The position numbers and the translations under genes were made by a program. A stretch of DNA of 64,000 nucleotides from Zygnema cylindricum (lineage: Eukaryota > Streptophyta > Zygnematophyceae > Zygnematales > Zygnemataceae): positions 338,020 through 402,019 of the forward strand of contig JBBHKE010002445.1 of the NCBI GenBank assembly GCA_037447655.1, written 5' to 3'. Positions 24,616-34,976 of the stretch are shown one piece after another. The notes beneath the pieces are model-generated. The model saw nothing but the letters and a program-made list of their open reading frames with translations. It had not been told where the DNA came from and made no database searches. How positions within the stretch are numbered: position 1 is the stretch's first letter; the number at the start of each line of letters is the position of its first letter.

Positions 24616-25052
24616 AAAAGTTGGGGCGACTCGTCTTATTCTCGATATGCAAAATAGTTTGGCGTCTTCTAATGAAGTAAATGTGATTCTTCAATACTTA
24701 TTTCCTTCAATAAAATTTGACGTTTATTCGCTCGAATTTCGAGCAAGTAAAATCGCCCAAAAGCTTGCAAAAAAATGAAGTAGTTTACCAAATCCGGAAT
24801 ATGGGATTTATGATTATAGAAGATATGCAAATCTCGACGATTCTCCTATGAATAAGACAAACTTTTTCTTTCCCACAAGGACCAAAATTTTAAATAATAA
24901 GACTGGAAACTATTCAAAATTGTTTAAAGAAGTTCAATACCCAAGTTATTGGAACATTTCCACTAAGGAAAAAAATAAATTTGATCCCAAAAATGTTATA
25001 ATTCTCGCAAATGAGGTTTGTTATGGAGAGTGTGCGGAATTCGTTTACAAAA
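24616..25052 (+). pseudogene. S41 pseudogene exon 5 (catalytic region)
   Basis: After GCTGCAG the exon reads VGATRLILDMQNSLASSNEV, YLFPSIKFDVYSLEFRASKI and, past an in-frame TGA at 24,776, SLPNPEYGIYDYRRYANLDD. It ends with KNVIILANEVCYGECAEFVY. The usual NNGGG loop is NSLASS and the usual CxSxC nucleophile motif is CYGEC, so catalytic ability looks lost as well. Two donors are possible: AAAA|GTCAGG at 25,052 (phase 1, compatible with exon 6 and with the kinase exons) or the stronger TCAG|GTGAGA at 25,057 (phase 0, incompatible with both). Confidence 0.75.
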
Positions 25053-25194
25053 GTCAGGTGAGATTTGAGAACTTTTTTTACTTTTTTTTGTGTTCGTTTT
25101 ACTGGTTTTCCTCTTTTGTTTTTGTTTCTTTGTATTGGGATGAGTACATGTTCAGAATCATCTTAACTATTTTTTTGCAATTTCATGAGTAGAC

Positions 25195-25374
25195 ATCTAT
25201 GGGTCCCTCTCTCTCCCTCTCTCCATCTCTCCTCGTCCTCTCCCACTTCGCTCTCCCTCTCCCTCTCCTCTCCCTCTCTCCCTCTCCCTCTCCCCTCTCC
25301 CCCCTCTCTATCCTCTCCTCTGCCTCTCCTCTCCTCTCCCCCCCTCTCTCTCCTCTCCTCTTTTATCCCTGCAG
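25195..25374 (+). repeat. Pyrimidine tract before kinase exon 1
   Basis: About 175 bases of C/T-rich repeats ending at TTTATCCCTGCAG, a good splice acceptor. Confidence 0.88.
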
Positions 25375-25607
25375 AAATAGAGAATGGAGAAATCTCCGCC
25401 TTCAAATTAAAAGTACAAGAACATTTTGTCCGAGCTTATACTTTAAAAGAAATTGAAATCGCTACCGATAAGTTTTGTTTGAAAAATAAAATAGGGTCGG
25501 GATCTTTTGGAGTAGTATATAAAGGGGTAGGGAGTGATCAAAAACAGTGGGCTGTAAAGAGAGGAGAGCATATGACTTTGGAAACTTTACAAGCGTTTCA
25601 AACCGAG
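25375..25607 (+). pseudogene. Receptor-like kinase N-lobe, exon 1
   Basis: Encodes a juxtamembrane-like stretch and the start of a plant RLK/Pelle-type kinase domain: AYTLKEIEIATDKF, the glycine loop IGSGSFGVVYKG, the ATP-anchoring Lys in WAVKRG, and helix C (LETLQAFQTE). It begins needing one base (phase 1) after CCCTGCAG and ends CCGAG|GTACGA in phase 0. No signal or transmembrane segment is attached. Its position inside an S41 intron is discussed as a finding. It could be a captured gene fragment or part of a chimeric transcript. Confidence 0.85.
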
Positions 25608-25974
25608 GTACGATTTATACGGATGTTTTTGGTTTTTCTGGCATAATAAGTCTTTTTGTTTTGCTCTTTACTCGTTTTTCTTTCGTCTTTTGGTGGGAAA
25701 GTTATTCGCATTGTATCGACTGTGTAATTTTTTTTTTGTGATGTATCGATTTTGTTAATTATTTGTGGCGTATCCGTTGTAGTTTGTAAACTTATTTGTG
25801 ACGTATTCATTGTAGTTTGTACACTTATTTGTGACGTATCCATTCTTCTTTTGTAACTTATTTGTGATGTATCCATTATTGTTTGTAAACTTATTTATGT
25901 CATTGTTGTTTGTAAACTTATTTGCGAAGTCTCCTTTATTGTGTAAACATTTTTGTGATGTACCAATTTTGTAG

Positions 25975-26104
25975 GTGGATGTGATTTCAAAAATGAGTCA
26001 TCGAAATTTGGTTCGACTTCTCGGGTTTTGTAGCGAGAGAAATGAGCAAATGTTAATATACGAATACATCCCAAACGGAACTTTACGACAAAATCTCGAT
26101 CGTG
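25975..26104 (+). pseudogene. Receptor-like kinase N-lobe, exon 2
   Basis: Follows TTTTGTAG and reads [20 protein letters not shown] then [18 protein letters not shown], i.e. strands beta4-beta5, hinge and helix D of an RLK. It ends CGTG|GTGAGT in phase 1. No catalytic-loop HRD or DFG sequence follows: the next 900 bases are homopolymer T and pyrimidine repeats, then S41 exon 6. The kinase is therefore N-lobe only and cannot be active by itself. Confidence 0.85.
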
Positions 26105-26107
26105 GTG

Positions 26108-27034
26108 AGTTTTTTTTTTTTTTTTTACTTAAATTATTTTTGTTTATCGCGTTTTTTTTTTTTTTTTTTGGGGTATTTTTTTTTTTTTTCTTTGCCTTTT
26201 TTTTTATATTTTTTTTTTTTTTTTGGTTTTTTTTTTTTTTTCATGGGGATATTTTATTTTCTTCCTTTGCCGTTTTTTAGGTTCGATCGCCCTAACAATG
26301 GCCAATTTCCTACATCTAATGTCCCGGGAGTGGGAAATGGAGGGAGATAGAGGTAGAGGGATACGGATGGAGAGAGAGGGAGAGAGAGGGAGAGAGAGGA
26401 GCGACAGAGGGGTTCGATTATGTTTTCCAGTGTCCATTCCAGTATTTGTCGATACCAAAACTTTAATGTCTTTTGTCCACTTTTCTCAATCTTCTCCCTT
26501 TCTATCTTCTACCATTCTCTCTCCCCTCTTCCCCTCTCTCCCACTCTCTCCCATCTCTTCCACTCTCTCCCATCTCTTTTAGTTGACTCTCTTCCATCCC
26601 TTCCATCCCCTCCCACTCTTTCCCACAGTCTCCATTTCTTTCCACACCTCTCTCACTCTTCCCCAGTCCCTTCCCTTTTCCCTCTCCCAGCCTCTCTCTC
26701 TCCCTAGTAAAAATCGCTAAATAGACAATCTGCGCTTGGAAGAGTTCCCTCTCCCACTCCCTCCCACTCTGCCCCACTAACCGACTTCCTCCCTCGCCCT
26801 CCCTCTCCCTCCCTTCCATCTTCCCTCTCTCTCCCACTCCCGCTCTCCCCCTCTCTCTGCTCCCCTCCCTCTCTCCGCTCCCCTCCCTCTCTCCCCCTCT
26901 CTCCGCTCCCTCTCTCCCCTCCCTCTCTCCCTCTCTCTCTGCTCTCTCTTGCTATCCTTTTCCCTCTCCCTCTTCTCTCCCTCTCCCTTCCCCTCTCCCT
27001 CTCCCTCTCCTCCTCCCTACTTTCGCCTTTCAAG
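26108..27034. repeat. Poly-T, GA and CT low-complexity stretch
   Basis: Poly-T runs (26,108-26,280), a short non-repetitive piece (26,282-26,335), GA repeats (26,336-26,400) and then about 550 bases of CT-rich repeats up to the exon 6 acceptor. The short piece follows a TTTTTAG acceptor-like site and reads open in phase 1, but shows no kinase motif. Confidence 0.85.
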
Positions 27035-27452
27035 AACTTTTAGGGCTCAAAACGGTCGCTTTCGGAGGAGTTCCTGGAGAACCTATGGCCACCGGAAACG
27101 GAGGTCTCTTGAGATCTTATTCTTATTTTCTTTTAAGTTGGGATCTTAAAGGGAGAGGTTTATATAATGAAAGTGATACTCCAAAAGATCCTTTGTTGGT
27201 TTATATAATGAAAGTGATACTTCAAAAGATCCTTTGTTCCGATTGGACATTCGATTTCCTTTAATTCAAAGTTATTGTAAAGACGAATCTCGATTTCCGG
27301 CGGATTTCGTTTTTAAGACGGCGACTTTTCGACTTAATCACACTGTGACAATTGTCACGAGTAGTTTTGCCACGTGGGTCGAGGTCGAGAGGTTTTTGGT
27401 TAAGGATTGGATAGGATTTTTCTGTTGGGGTTTTATGTTTTTTGGAAAATAA
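27035..27452 (+). pseudogene. S41 pseudogene exon 6 (C-terminus)
   Basis: After CTTTCAAG the frame reads LLGLKTVAFGGVPGEPMATG, the segment that follows the nucleophile in S41 peptidases (GVKTVxVGGxPGxGPMQ pattern), then LSWDLKGRGLYNESDTPKDP. A 41-bp tandem duplication shifts the frame. The correct continuation, DPLFRLDIRFPLIQSYCKDE and RFPADFVFKTATFRLNHT, is in another frame and reaches a TAA at 27,450. Entry is phase 1, compatible with both exon 5 (donor 25,052) and kinase exon 2. Confidence 0.75.
27157..27238 (+). repeat. 41-bp tandem duplication in S41 exon 6
   Basis: Units 27,157-27,197 and 27,198-27,238 differ at one base (ATACTCC versus ATACTTC). Because 41 is not a multiple of three, it breaks the reading frame. 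Confidence 0.95.
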
Positions 27453-29690
27453 TTGAAAGTAGGTTGAGGTTCATGAATTTTAATGTTAAGTTTCGTTGTT
27501 TGTCTATTGTTAAGTGAGATTGTAGAATTTTTTAATCATAATTGTACACCTTGATTCATAAGTTTCTATGGATAAATTAATTTTTGATTTATGTGGTTTA
27601 TAAATTGTTATGGCTAAGGTATTTCTTGGTTGAGGCTTTTCTATGTCTACGTTTGTTGAAATTTCACTCTTCTCACTGTTCTATTCACTTGCATTTGTCG
27701 CTTATGTCATTGTACATTACCTTTTTATCCTTCCTGTCCCTTTTTTCCATGCAAGTTAGTCTTGAGAAAGGGGACAAAATCCACAAGGACTATAAAATAA
27801 TCAAGTTTAAATGGATGAAAGGGGATGAAATTGATGGGACCCAAAAAAAGAAGATGAATTTAAAGCCCAAAAAGCTAAAGATGCTTGACACATGATGGAC
27901 ACCAAAATGTGAATTTGTAAAGAAACGCATCCATGCAAGTGTCGAATTATTGAAAAAAAAGAAGATTAAAACCAACAAAACAAATCTTTACACATGGAAG
28001 AGACACATAAAAAGACATAAACGACTTATTGAATCCCACTATGATCATGAAGAGTTGGTACGGATGTGACAAAAATGAAGAAGTTACAAAAAAAGACGAG
28101 GATAGTACGAAGATAGTTGGTCCCCACCTTTCGATCTTGTTTTATAGTTGACTTTTCTATCCGGAAAGATCTTAGATTTGGCCTCAAAACCCTTAAGAGA
28201 ATTGAGAAAATTGATTGTGTTCTATTAATTCTTACTTATTTTTTTCCCTTTTACACCAAAAGAAAACATTAATGGTTCTATACTAGAAGGATGATTAGCT
28301 TATGCGTTAGCGATATATGTATGGAGATATTGTTATCGACTTACTTATGTTTACATTTACTTCCCAAATTTTTATTTATTATTGATTGAATGAAAAAATA
28401 AATGGAATCACATTCACAAATAAGTTCATTTCGAGAAAAATAATATTAAAATGTGAAAACAACGTTAACAATTCTCCCAATGTTGCGCATTTTTTTCCTC
28501 TTTTCCCCCTTAATTTTGCGTTATTTTGATAATGCAAGGGTTTATTTCCAACAAAAAAAGTGTCAATTTAAAAGGAAATGAGACTGAAAAGAAATTCCAC
28601 AAAAATTAGGGTTTTAGGTTTTTGAGGTCACGTCACTCCATGTTTGTCATGGAAAATGAGGAGAAAAGGGGAGAGAGAGGGAGAGAGAAGGGCAAAGAGG
28701 GTAGGGGGAAGAGAAGGGAGAGAAGAGGTGGTGATGGAGGGGGAGAGGAAGGGAGAGGGGGAGGGGAGCCGGAGAGGATGGGGTAGTGGGAGAGGTGGGT
28801 GGGGAGAGGGGGGGGGAGGAGGGAGGGGGGAAGGGAGAGGGAGAGAGAGAGGGGGAGGGAGAGGGTGGGGGAAAGGGAGGGAGAGAGAGGAGGTAAGGAG
28901 GGGGAGGGCGAGAGCGAGAGGCAGGGAAGGAAAATGTGAGAGGCACAGATACTTTTACGCCTGAGGGAAGTTTTTTTGTTTTCTTCCTTTTTTTTTTTTT
29001 TTTTTTGGCTTCTCGTCCGCACTGAACAAAAAATACGAACTTTAAATTTGTGCATTGTACGATTTTGGCTTTCACAAAAACGCTTTTAATATTCCGTTGG
29101 AACAGAGCGTGGAACAAGAAAATTTCACATGTAAACAGTTAAGCGTTTCCATGTGATTTTCCAACTGTTCCCTGTTTCACGCGTCGACAAGACAGTTTCA
29201 ACATAGATATTCGTAATTATATGGTATTCGTATTATATTCGGTCGAGCTCCGTACAGTGCTGCAGTTCGTGGAAAACGGCGAATTTCTGCAATTTTAGGG
29301 TTTCGTTCTTTTGTTATTTTGACCCTGTATACTATCGTAAAATTTCCACAGAATACTGTTAGTTTTAATTGTGAGTACTTTGTGCAATTCTTCGTGTACT
29401 TCTTTGTGTGTCCGTACCGTTCAGTTAATTCTGTTTTTCCTGTTAGGTTTGGTATTCCCAGTGTTCAGTTTTCAAGTTGCTTTTTCTTACTGTTCGTTAT
29501 CACTTTCCCATGTTTACTTTAACTTAAGATTTAATTGTTATTGTGGTTCTATGTGCGATTCTCGTGCAATTCTCCGTGTGTTCCGCCCGTTCAGTTTTTT
29601 TTTTTTTTCCTGTTAGGTTTGGTTTTTTTCCCCGTGTTCAGTTTTTAGGGTTTTCTCGCTGTTCGTTTACGGTCGTTCCCATGGTGTACA
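27453..29690. other. Intergenic, no gene seen
   Basis: AT-rich sequence with no recognisable coding region. It includes a purine-rich GA/GGA tract at 28,660-28,935 and poly-T runs near 28,990 and 29,600. It could contain the 3' UTR of the peptidase pseudogene near its start. Confidence 0.5.
28660..28935. repeat. GA/GGA-rich low-complexity tract
   Basis: About 275 bases of purine repeats. Open frames across it on both strands are compositional and rejected. Confidence 0.9.
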
Positions 29691-29693
29691 CTA

Positions 29694-29911
29694 CACCGCG
29701 AATCGCTATTAGCGTCAAATGTTTTTTTCGCCACTTAAAACATCTTTTCTCCGTACACACTTGTTGGATTTTCAATTTGACACCGCCAATCGAAAGCTGA
29801 GAATGATACCTTTCAATCGCAACCGTCAGATCCACAATCCGACAAGTGTGTACGGATAAAAGATGTTTTAAGTGGCGAAAAAATCCTTGACGCTAATAAC
29901 GATTCAAGGTG
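29694..29911. mobile_element. Palindromic TA-MITE, short class, copy 1
   Basis: Starts CACCGCGAATCGCTATTAGCG after TA and ends CGCTAATAACGATTCAAGGTG before TA, so the outer 20 bases are inverted copies. The arms continue inward (TTTTTCGCCACTTAAAACATC with GATGTTTTAAGTGGCGAAAA), giving an almost full-length hairpin. It has no coding capacity. TA duplications point to the Tc1/mariner group. Confidence 0.85.
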
Positions 29912-29913
29912 TA

Positions 29914-30132
29914 CCGCGAATCGTTATTAGCGTCAAGGTTTTTTTCGCCACTTAAAACATATTTTATCCGTACACACTTGTGGATTCTGGATTTGACGGT
30001 TGCGATTGAAAGGTAAGATTCTCAGCTTTCGATTGGCGCTCTCAAATGGAAAATCTGACAAGTGTGTACGGAGAAAAGATGTTTTAAGTGGCGAAAAAAA
30101 CCTTGACGCTAATAACGTTTCGCGGTTGGTAC
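29914..30132. mobile_element. Palindromic TA-MITE, short class, copy 2
   Basis: Begins immediately after copy 1 (CCGCGAATCGTTATTAGCG) and ends CGCTAATAACGTTTCGCGG. It has the same arms and the same 220-base size as copy 1, from which it is separated only by the shared TA and a lost base or two. Confidence 0.8.
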
Positions 30133-30720
30133 CATGCGCGATTTTTAAATAAAATCTTAGATTTGATCCACAGTAATAAATACCGGAGAAATGGCGCGAG
30201 CCCTTTCTCACATGTTCAGACATCGACTATGTGAACGCATGCTGTAGCGGCTACACAATGGGTCAAAAATAGTGTGGTATAAAAATTTGTGGTAATTTGC
30301 TGTAATTTGTTGTCGGCTTTAGGTCATTGATCCCAAAATAGCGTTTATAGAACACTGTTTTTTCTCCTACACTAATATTTTTTTCCAGGAATAGAGGTTC
30401 ACGGGGAAATATTTAGTGCCAGGCGGTCATTTTTTTTTTTTTTTTGGCGGACAATGAGTTGGTTTTTTTTCCTGAGTTCCGCGATTCTTATGACGTTTGT
30501 GATTGGCTGTGAAAGTAGTACCACGCAGTCAGTTTTTGTAAAATCCGAGCAGTCGGTTACGTTTTTTTTGGCCTCTGCTGCCGTGAGTATCGCGATTCTC
30601 CGACGTATGTGATTGGCTGGGGAACTGCCGGACCGTCAGTTTTTCTTCAGCACGTCGTGGGTAGCACGAGAGTGTACGACTGTTGCTAAAAATAAGTGTA
30701 TACACCTTTTATGTATGTGC

Positions 30721-30942
30721 TACAACGTGAATCGCTATTAGGATTAATATTTTTTTTCGCCGCTAAAAACATATTTTCTCCGTACACACATGTCGGATTG
30801 TGGATCCGACGGTTGCGATTGAAAGATAAAATTCTCAGCTTCAGATTGGCGGCCTCAAATTGAAAATCCGACAAGTGTGTACGGAGAAAAGATGTTTATA
30901 GAGACGAAAAAAGCATTAACACTAATAACGATTCAAGGTGTA
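30721..30942. mobile_element. Palindromic TA-MITE, short class, copy 3
   Basis: TACAACGTGAATCGCTATTAG at the left and CTAATAACGATTCAAGGTGTA at the right, with the ACATATTTTCTCCGTACACA core typical of the class. Confidence 0.8.
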
Positions 30943-31054
30943 CAGTGAATCGTACGCATCCATAAAAGTACACGAAAGTACATCGTTACGGACACATCGC
31001 GTCGTGGGAATGGAAAATTTTAAATTTCGGATGGATGGAAAATATCATATTTCG

Positions 31055-32248
31055 TAGTGTTGTGTATCGGTAAGGATTTGCCGATAACCGATATGGACCT
31101 TTTTTTGAGTTCCCGATAATCGATATATTGGTACGATATATCGTTATCGGTGTTATCGCTGATAAGTACCCGATATTTATCAGTATTTATCGGCGATAAC
31201 ACCGATATCGATAACTATTGGCCATATATATACGGACCGTACATGTAAATGTACGCTAGTACACTCAACTGTACGTCATATTCCTCGGACGCGCCGCGGA
31301 CCCCCTTCCCCCCGATTTCGGTAAAAAATCGCGATTTTTCCTTAATTATTTATTATTTAAAGGGGGTTTTACTTGGGTTCCACGCTCCCATACCCTTCCT
31401 CAATGTCCTTTTGACTGTTAGTTACGCCCATAAATGTCCAAATCGTACGGATTTGGACTTTTCTGTTAAAATTAGGTAATATTTGTCGATTTCATACTTT
31501 TCGTAAAATTCGTATAGATTTCTATGTACGAACATGTACGAAAATGTACGAAAAGCGAAATACTAGAAAATCCTTATAAAATCTTTAAAATTACGAACAA
31601 GTAACATAAATGTACGAAATTATATAGAAAGTGTACCCTTCAAACCTAATAGTAAGACAAATCTTTGTCAACCGTACTGAAATATATAGGAACGTACAGC
31701 AATGTACCCTATAAACCCTAAAATTCCCCCTTATAATAACCCTAAGTAGTACGAATATGTACAAACATTGCACGTAAACATACGAAAAATATAGCGCAGC
31801 AATACTGAAATATACGAAATTGTACGGCAATGTATCCTCCAAACCCTAAAATTAATATCCCTAACAAGTACGGAAAATACGACCACTGTACATACATGTA
31901 TGAAAAGTGTGCGGCAGTTATACTGAATATACGGAATTTAAGGAAATGTACTTTAAAACCCTAAAAATCATTTATGTAACCTTATAAAGTACGGACATAC
32001 ACGGACACTGCATATAACCGTACGAAAAATGTACGGATGTAATGGAAGATACTTTATTACACAAAGTCAATAATATAATACAGTATGTTATAAAGTACTA
32101 TTGTACGCATACTATATATTTTTAAGTTATCGCCGATATGGAATTTGTTGGTCTCAGACCGATATATCGGAACCTCTGACCGTTCGATAACTGATAACTA
32201 TCGGTATCGGTGTTATCGCGATAAGTTTTTTACCGATACACAACACTA
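31055..32248. mobile_element. hAT-like MITE A
   Basis: Inverted termini TAGTGTTGTGTATCGGTAA and the reverse TTACCGATACACAACACTA, flanked by a perfect 8-bp duplication ATATTTCG (31,047-31,054 and 32,249-32,256). The 1,194 bases have no transposase. The ends are also rich in short ATCGATAT/TTATCGGTGTTATCGC palindromes that can pair. 8-bp duplications and the TAGTG terminus point to the hAT superfamily. Confidence 0.9.
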
Positions 32249-32480
32249 ATATTTCGGATGTGTATCGGATACCATGCATTGCACATCGATATATCGCATC
32301 GGTGCATCGATATTTTGATGTTCGATTCGGATCGCTGGTCATCAGTACATGAATACGTTCGGAATTAATTTTCTAGAATCCTGGCTAACATCACTTCACC
32401 TATAGCTTTGAGAGTGATGTTAGAGAGCGACGATGAAAAGTTTTAGAACAGTGATGTAGGTTCGCCACGTGTAAGTACCC

Positions 32481-32683
32481 TACACCTTGAATCGCTATTA
32501 GGATTAATAATTTTTCCGCCACTCAAAACATCTTTTCTCCGTACACACTTTTCCATTTTTCAATTTGAGACCGCCAATCGGAAGGTGAGAATTTTATATT
32601 TCAATCGCAACCGTCAGATATACAATCGGACAAGTGTGTACGTAGAAAAAATGTTTTAAGTGGCAAAAAAAACATTAACACTA
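32481..32683. mobile_element. Palindromic TA-MITE, short class, copy 4
   Basis: TACACCTTGAATCGCTATTAG on the left; the right terminus is eroded (ATTAACACTATA). The core CTTTTCTCCGTACACACTTT and its inverted partner are present. Confidence 0.7.
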
Positions 32684-33193
32684 TACCGTGAATTGCTATT
32701 AGCGTAATGAAATAGATAGCGTAATGAAATAATTAGCGTTATTTACGCTAATTGGGAATTTCAGATTTTTCCAAAATAATATTTATTCTAATTTATAGTT
32801 AACTCTAATTTTTAAACTGCTTTGTAATAATTGTCGGCGCATAATATCTTCACACTAAAATATGTACATGCACGAAATTGTTCAAATTGTACGCCGTCGC
32901 GTTTTTGTGACATCCGCGTCATTTTTTCCAGAGCGCATTTACATGCGCGCGCGTTAGCGTAAATATTTTTTCTGTACTTTAATACTTGAAAAAGTACAAA
33001 ATAATACGGATCGGACAGTCCGTACACCACACTATTTAGAAGGGCACTGTATTACAGTTATGAACCCTATTAGGTGGGGTACCTCAAATAACGTTCAGAA
33101 ACATTTAGAATGATTAATTCTATTTGGGAATTTGCCTAAAAAAGCGGGGTACCTCAATTAGAGTCATGAACGCTAATAGCGATTCACGGTGTA
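32683..33193. mobile_element. Palindromic TA-MITE, long class, copy 1
   Basis: TACCGTGAATTGCTATTAGCG on the left and CGCTAATAGCGATTCACGGTGTA on the right share the family terminus. The 510-base interior differs from the short class and contains GTAATGAAATAG repeats near the left end. Confidence 0.75.
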
Positions 33194-33393
33194 CTGTACT
33201 TTTCACTCTGCAGATAACATTAAACAAACACGTGTTTAGTATTTAATGTTGCACGTACGGTAGGCTTTGTCGCGACCTTCAGACGTGATCTTCACGAAAA
33301 GTGGATCAAGACAACCCGTTTGTCGTGTTCTAAATTGTCCTTTTTGTTACCATATTTCTTCAAAAATATATATCGACACGTGGCCTTGAGACG

Positions 33394-33887
33394 CTACACC
33401 GCGAATCGTTTACTCTAATTCGGTCGCTCGAAATTTCGACCTTATCACATGAAATAGAGTAAATGGTTCTAAATTTTTCATTATTCTATTTAAGGTAAAG
33501 CTTGATTAGCGTTTTTAATTCTAATATAGGTTCGTGTTAAATAGCGTGGAGTACGGACGACCTCCGACCGTGCAAAATTGTACTATATTAAGTAAAAATG
33601 CACAAATAATGATTTAATACAGGCCGTTATCATGTAACTGCGTTTTAACAAACCGCGTAGTGCAAACGTCATAGTGACGATAAACTGTACGTTTTGCCAA
33701 ATTCTGTACAAATACCTTATTTACAGTAGAGGATATTAGCGTGCCAAATTAGAGTACTTAAATATATTAGAGTAAACTTCATAGTTGAAAAAGCTCTATC
33801 ACATAAATTAGCGTTCATTACTCTATTATTTCTTTTTAGTTTTTGTACTCTAATTTTTTCATTACTCTAATTAGGATTCGTGGTGTA
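33394..33887. mobile_element. Palindromic TA-MITE, long class, copy 2
   Basis: TACACCGCGAATCGTTTACTC at the left and ATTAGGATTCGTGGTGTA at the right; interior has ATTACTCTAATT-type repeats. Termini are more diverged than in other copies. Confidence 0.65.
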
Positions 33888-34479
33888 CTGTAGTATGCTG
33901 CTTGGATGAAAGAGAATATATAACTTCAACATTTTATTTCAAAAAGTGCGATAGAAAAAACCATCAAGGTATAAAGGGGTTCCAAAAAGGGAAATAAGCG
34001 CTTAATGCTAAAAAATAGCCAAAGGAAACAACAAAACAAAAACAAAACATGTCAAGACACCAAAGTTAAGTTAATATAGGATAATGTATGAGTCCGTGCA
34101 AGATACGGGTGTTGTTGTAAGAGCCGAAATGGGGTACATTAAGGTTTCTCAAATACCTTAGGTAATGTGGTTAGGTCTTAGGCATAGTTGCCCAATTCAT
34201 ACGGATTTCGACTTTTTTCCAAAAACTACGTAGTAGTTGCTCGTTTCGTATTTTTCGTAAAATTTTTACTTTTTACACTGTGTGAAATTGTACGGACATT
34301 TTTAAATAAAGAGACATTGCTTCATTTACGCGCGCGAATTTTGATCTGTCATTTACTCCTTATTCACAAGGAAAACGCCATAGGAGGCGCCATAAAATTG
34401 GTCATTGAACCTGTCATTAAAGCCACCCTTCAATATTCCACGAACCTCGAGCCGAAGCATCCATCACTAGGCCACAAGG

Positions 34480-34560
34480 AATCGAGTGGGAGCATGTTAA
34501 GGCTCTTGATGAAGAGCTACTCGATATAACAGAATATGCATTTGTGTATACTGCAATTAT
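34480..34560 (+). pseudogene. hAT transposase pseudogene, 5' piece
   Basis: Reads WEHVKALDEELLDITEYA, resembling the segment just upstream of the BED zinc finger in plant hAT transposases. A frame change then gives CVYC, the first Cys pair of the finger, immediately before MITE B. The start of the gene was not found upstream. Confidence 0.55.
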
Positions 34561-34976
34561 TAGTGTTGTGTATCTGTAGGGTTTTGCCGTTAATCAATAT
34601 GTACCTTTTTTTGGCTTATCGATAATCGATATCGCGATAACATCAGTACCCATAACTATCAGCGATTATTGTACGGTTCGTACCGTACGGATGTACGGAG
34701 TATTCCGTCGTATTGAACCGCCGTTATTCCATTACACGGATTACGGAACAGTTTATTACACGTGACATGCCACGTTATATACAAAAAAAATATAATACGG
34801 TATATTATAAAGTACTATTATATAGCGTACTATTTTTTTTCCACTTATCGCCGATAAGGGATTTGTTGGTCTCGAAGCGATATATGGGAACCCCCGACCG
34901 TTCGCTAACCGGTAACTATCGCTATCGGTGTTATCGCGATAAAATAATTGCCAATACACAACACTAGCGATTGCGA
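34561..34976. mobile_element. hAT-like MITE B, inserted in the transposase gene
   Basis: Termini TAGTGTTGTGTATC and AATACACAACACTA match MITE A. The flanking 8-mers are GCAATTAT and GCGATTGC (5 of 8 identical), an eroded duplication. Removing it joins the Cys pair of the BED finger to DCEYNGQATRIRNYLL. It is about one third the size of MITE A, probably an internally deleted relative. Confidence 0.75.

Noticed and set aside
26282-26400. Possible third kinase exon after TTTTTAG
   Set aside because: It reads open in the right phase but shows no catalytic-loop or activation-segment motif and runs into GA repeats.
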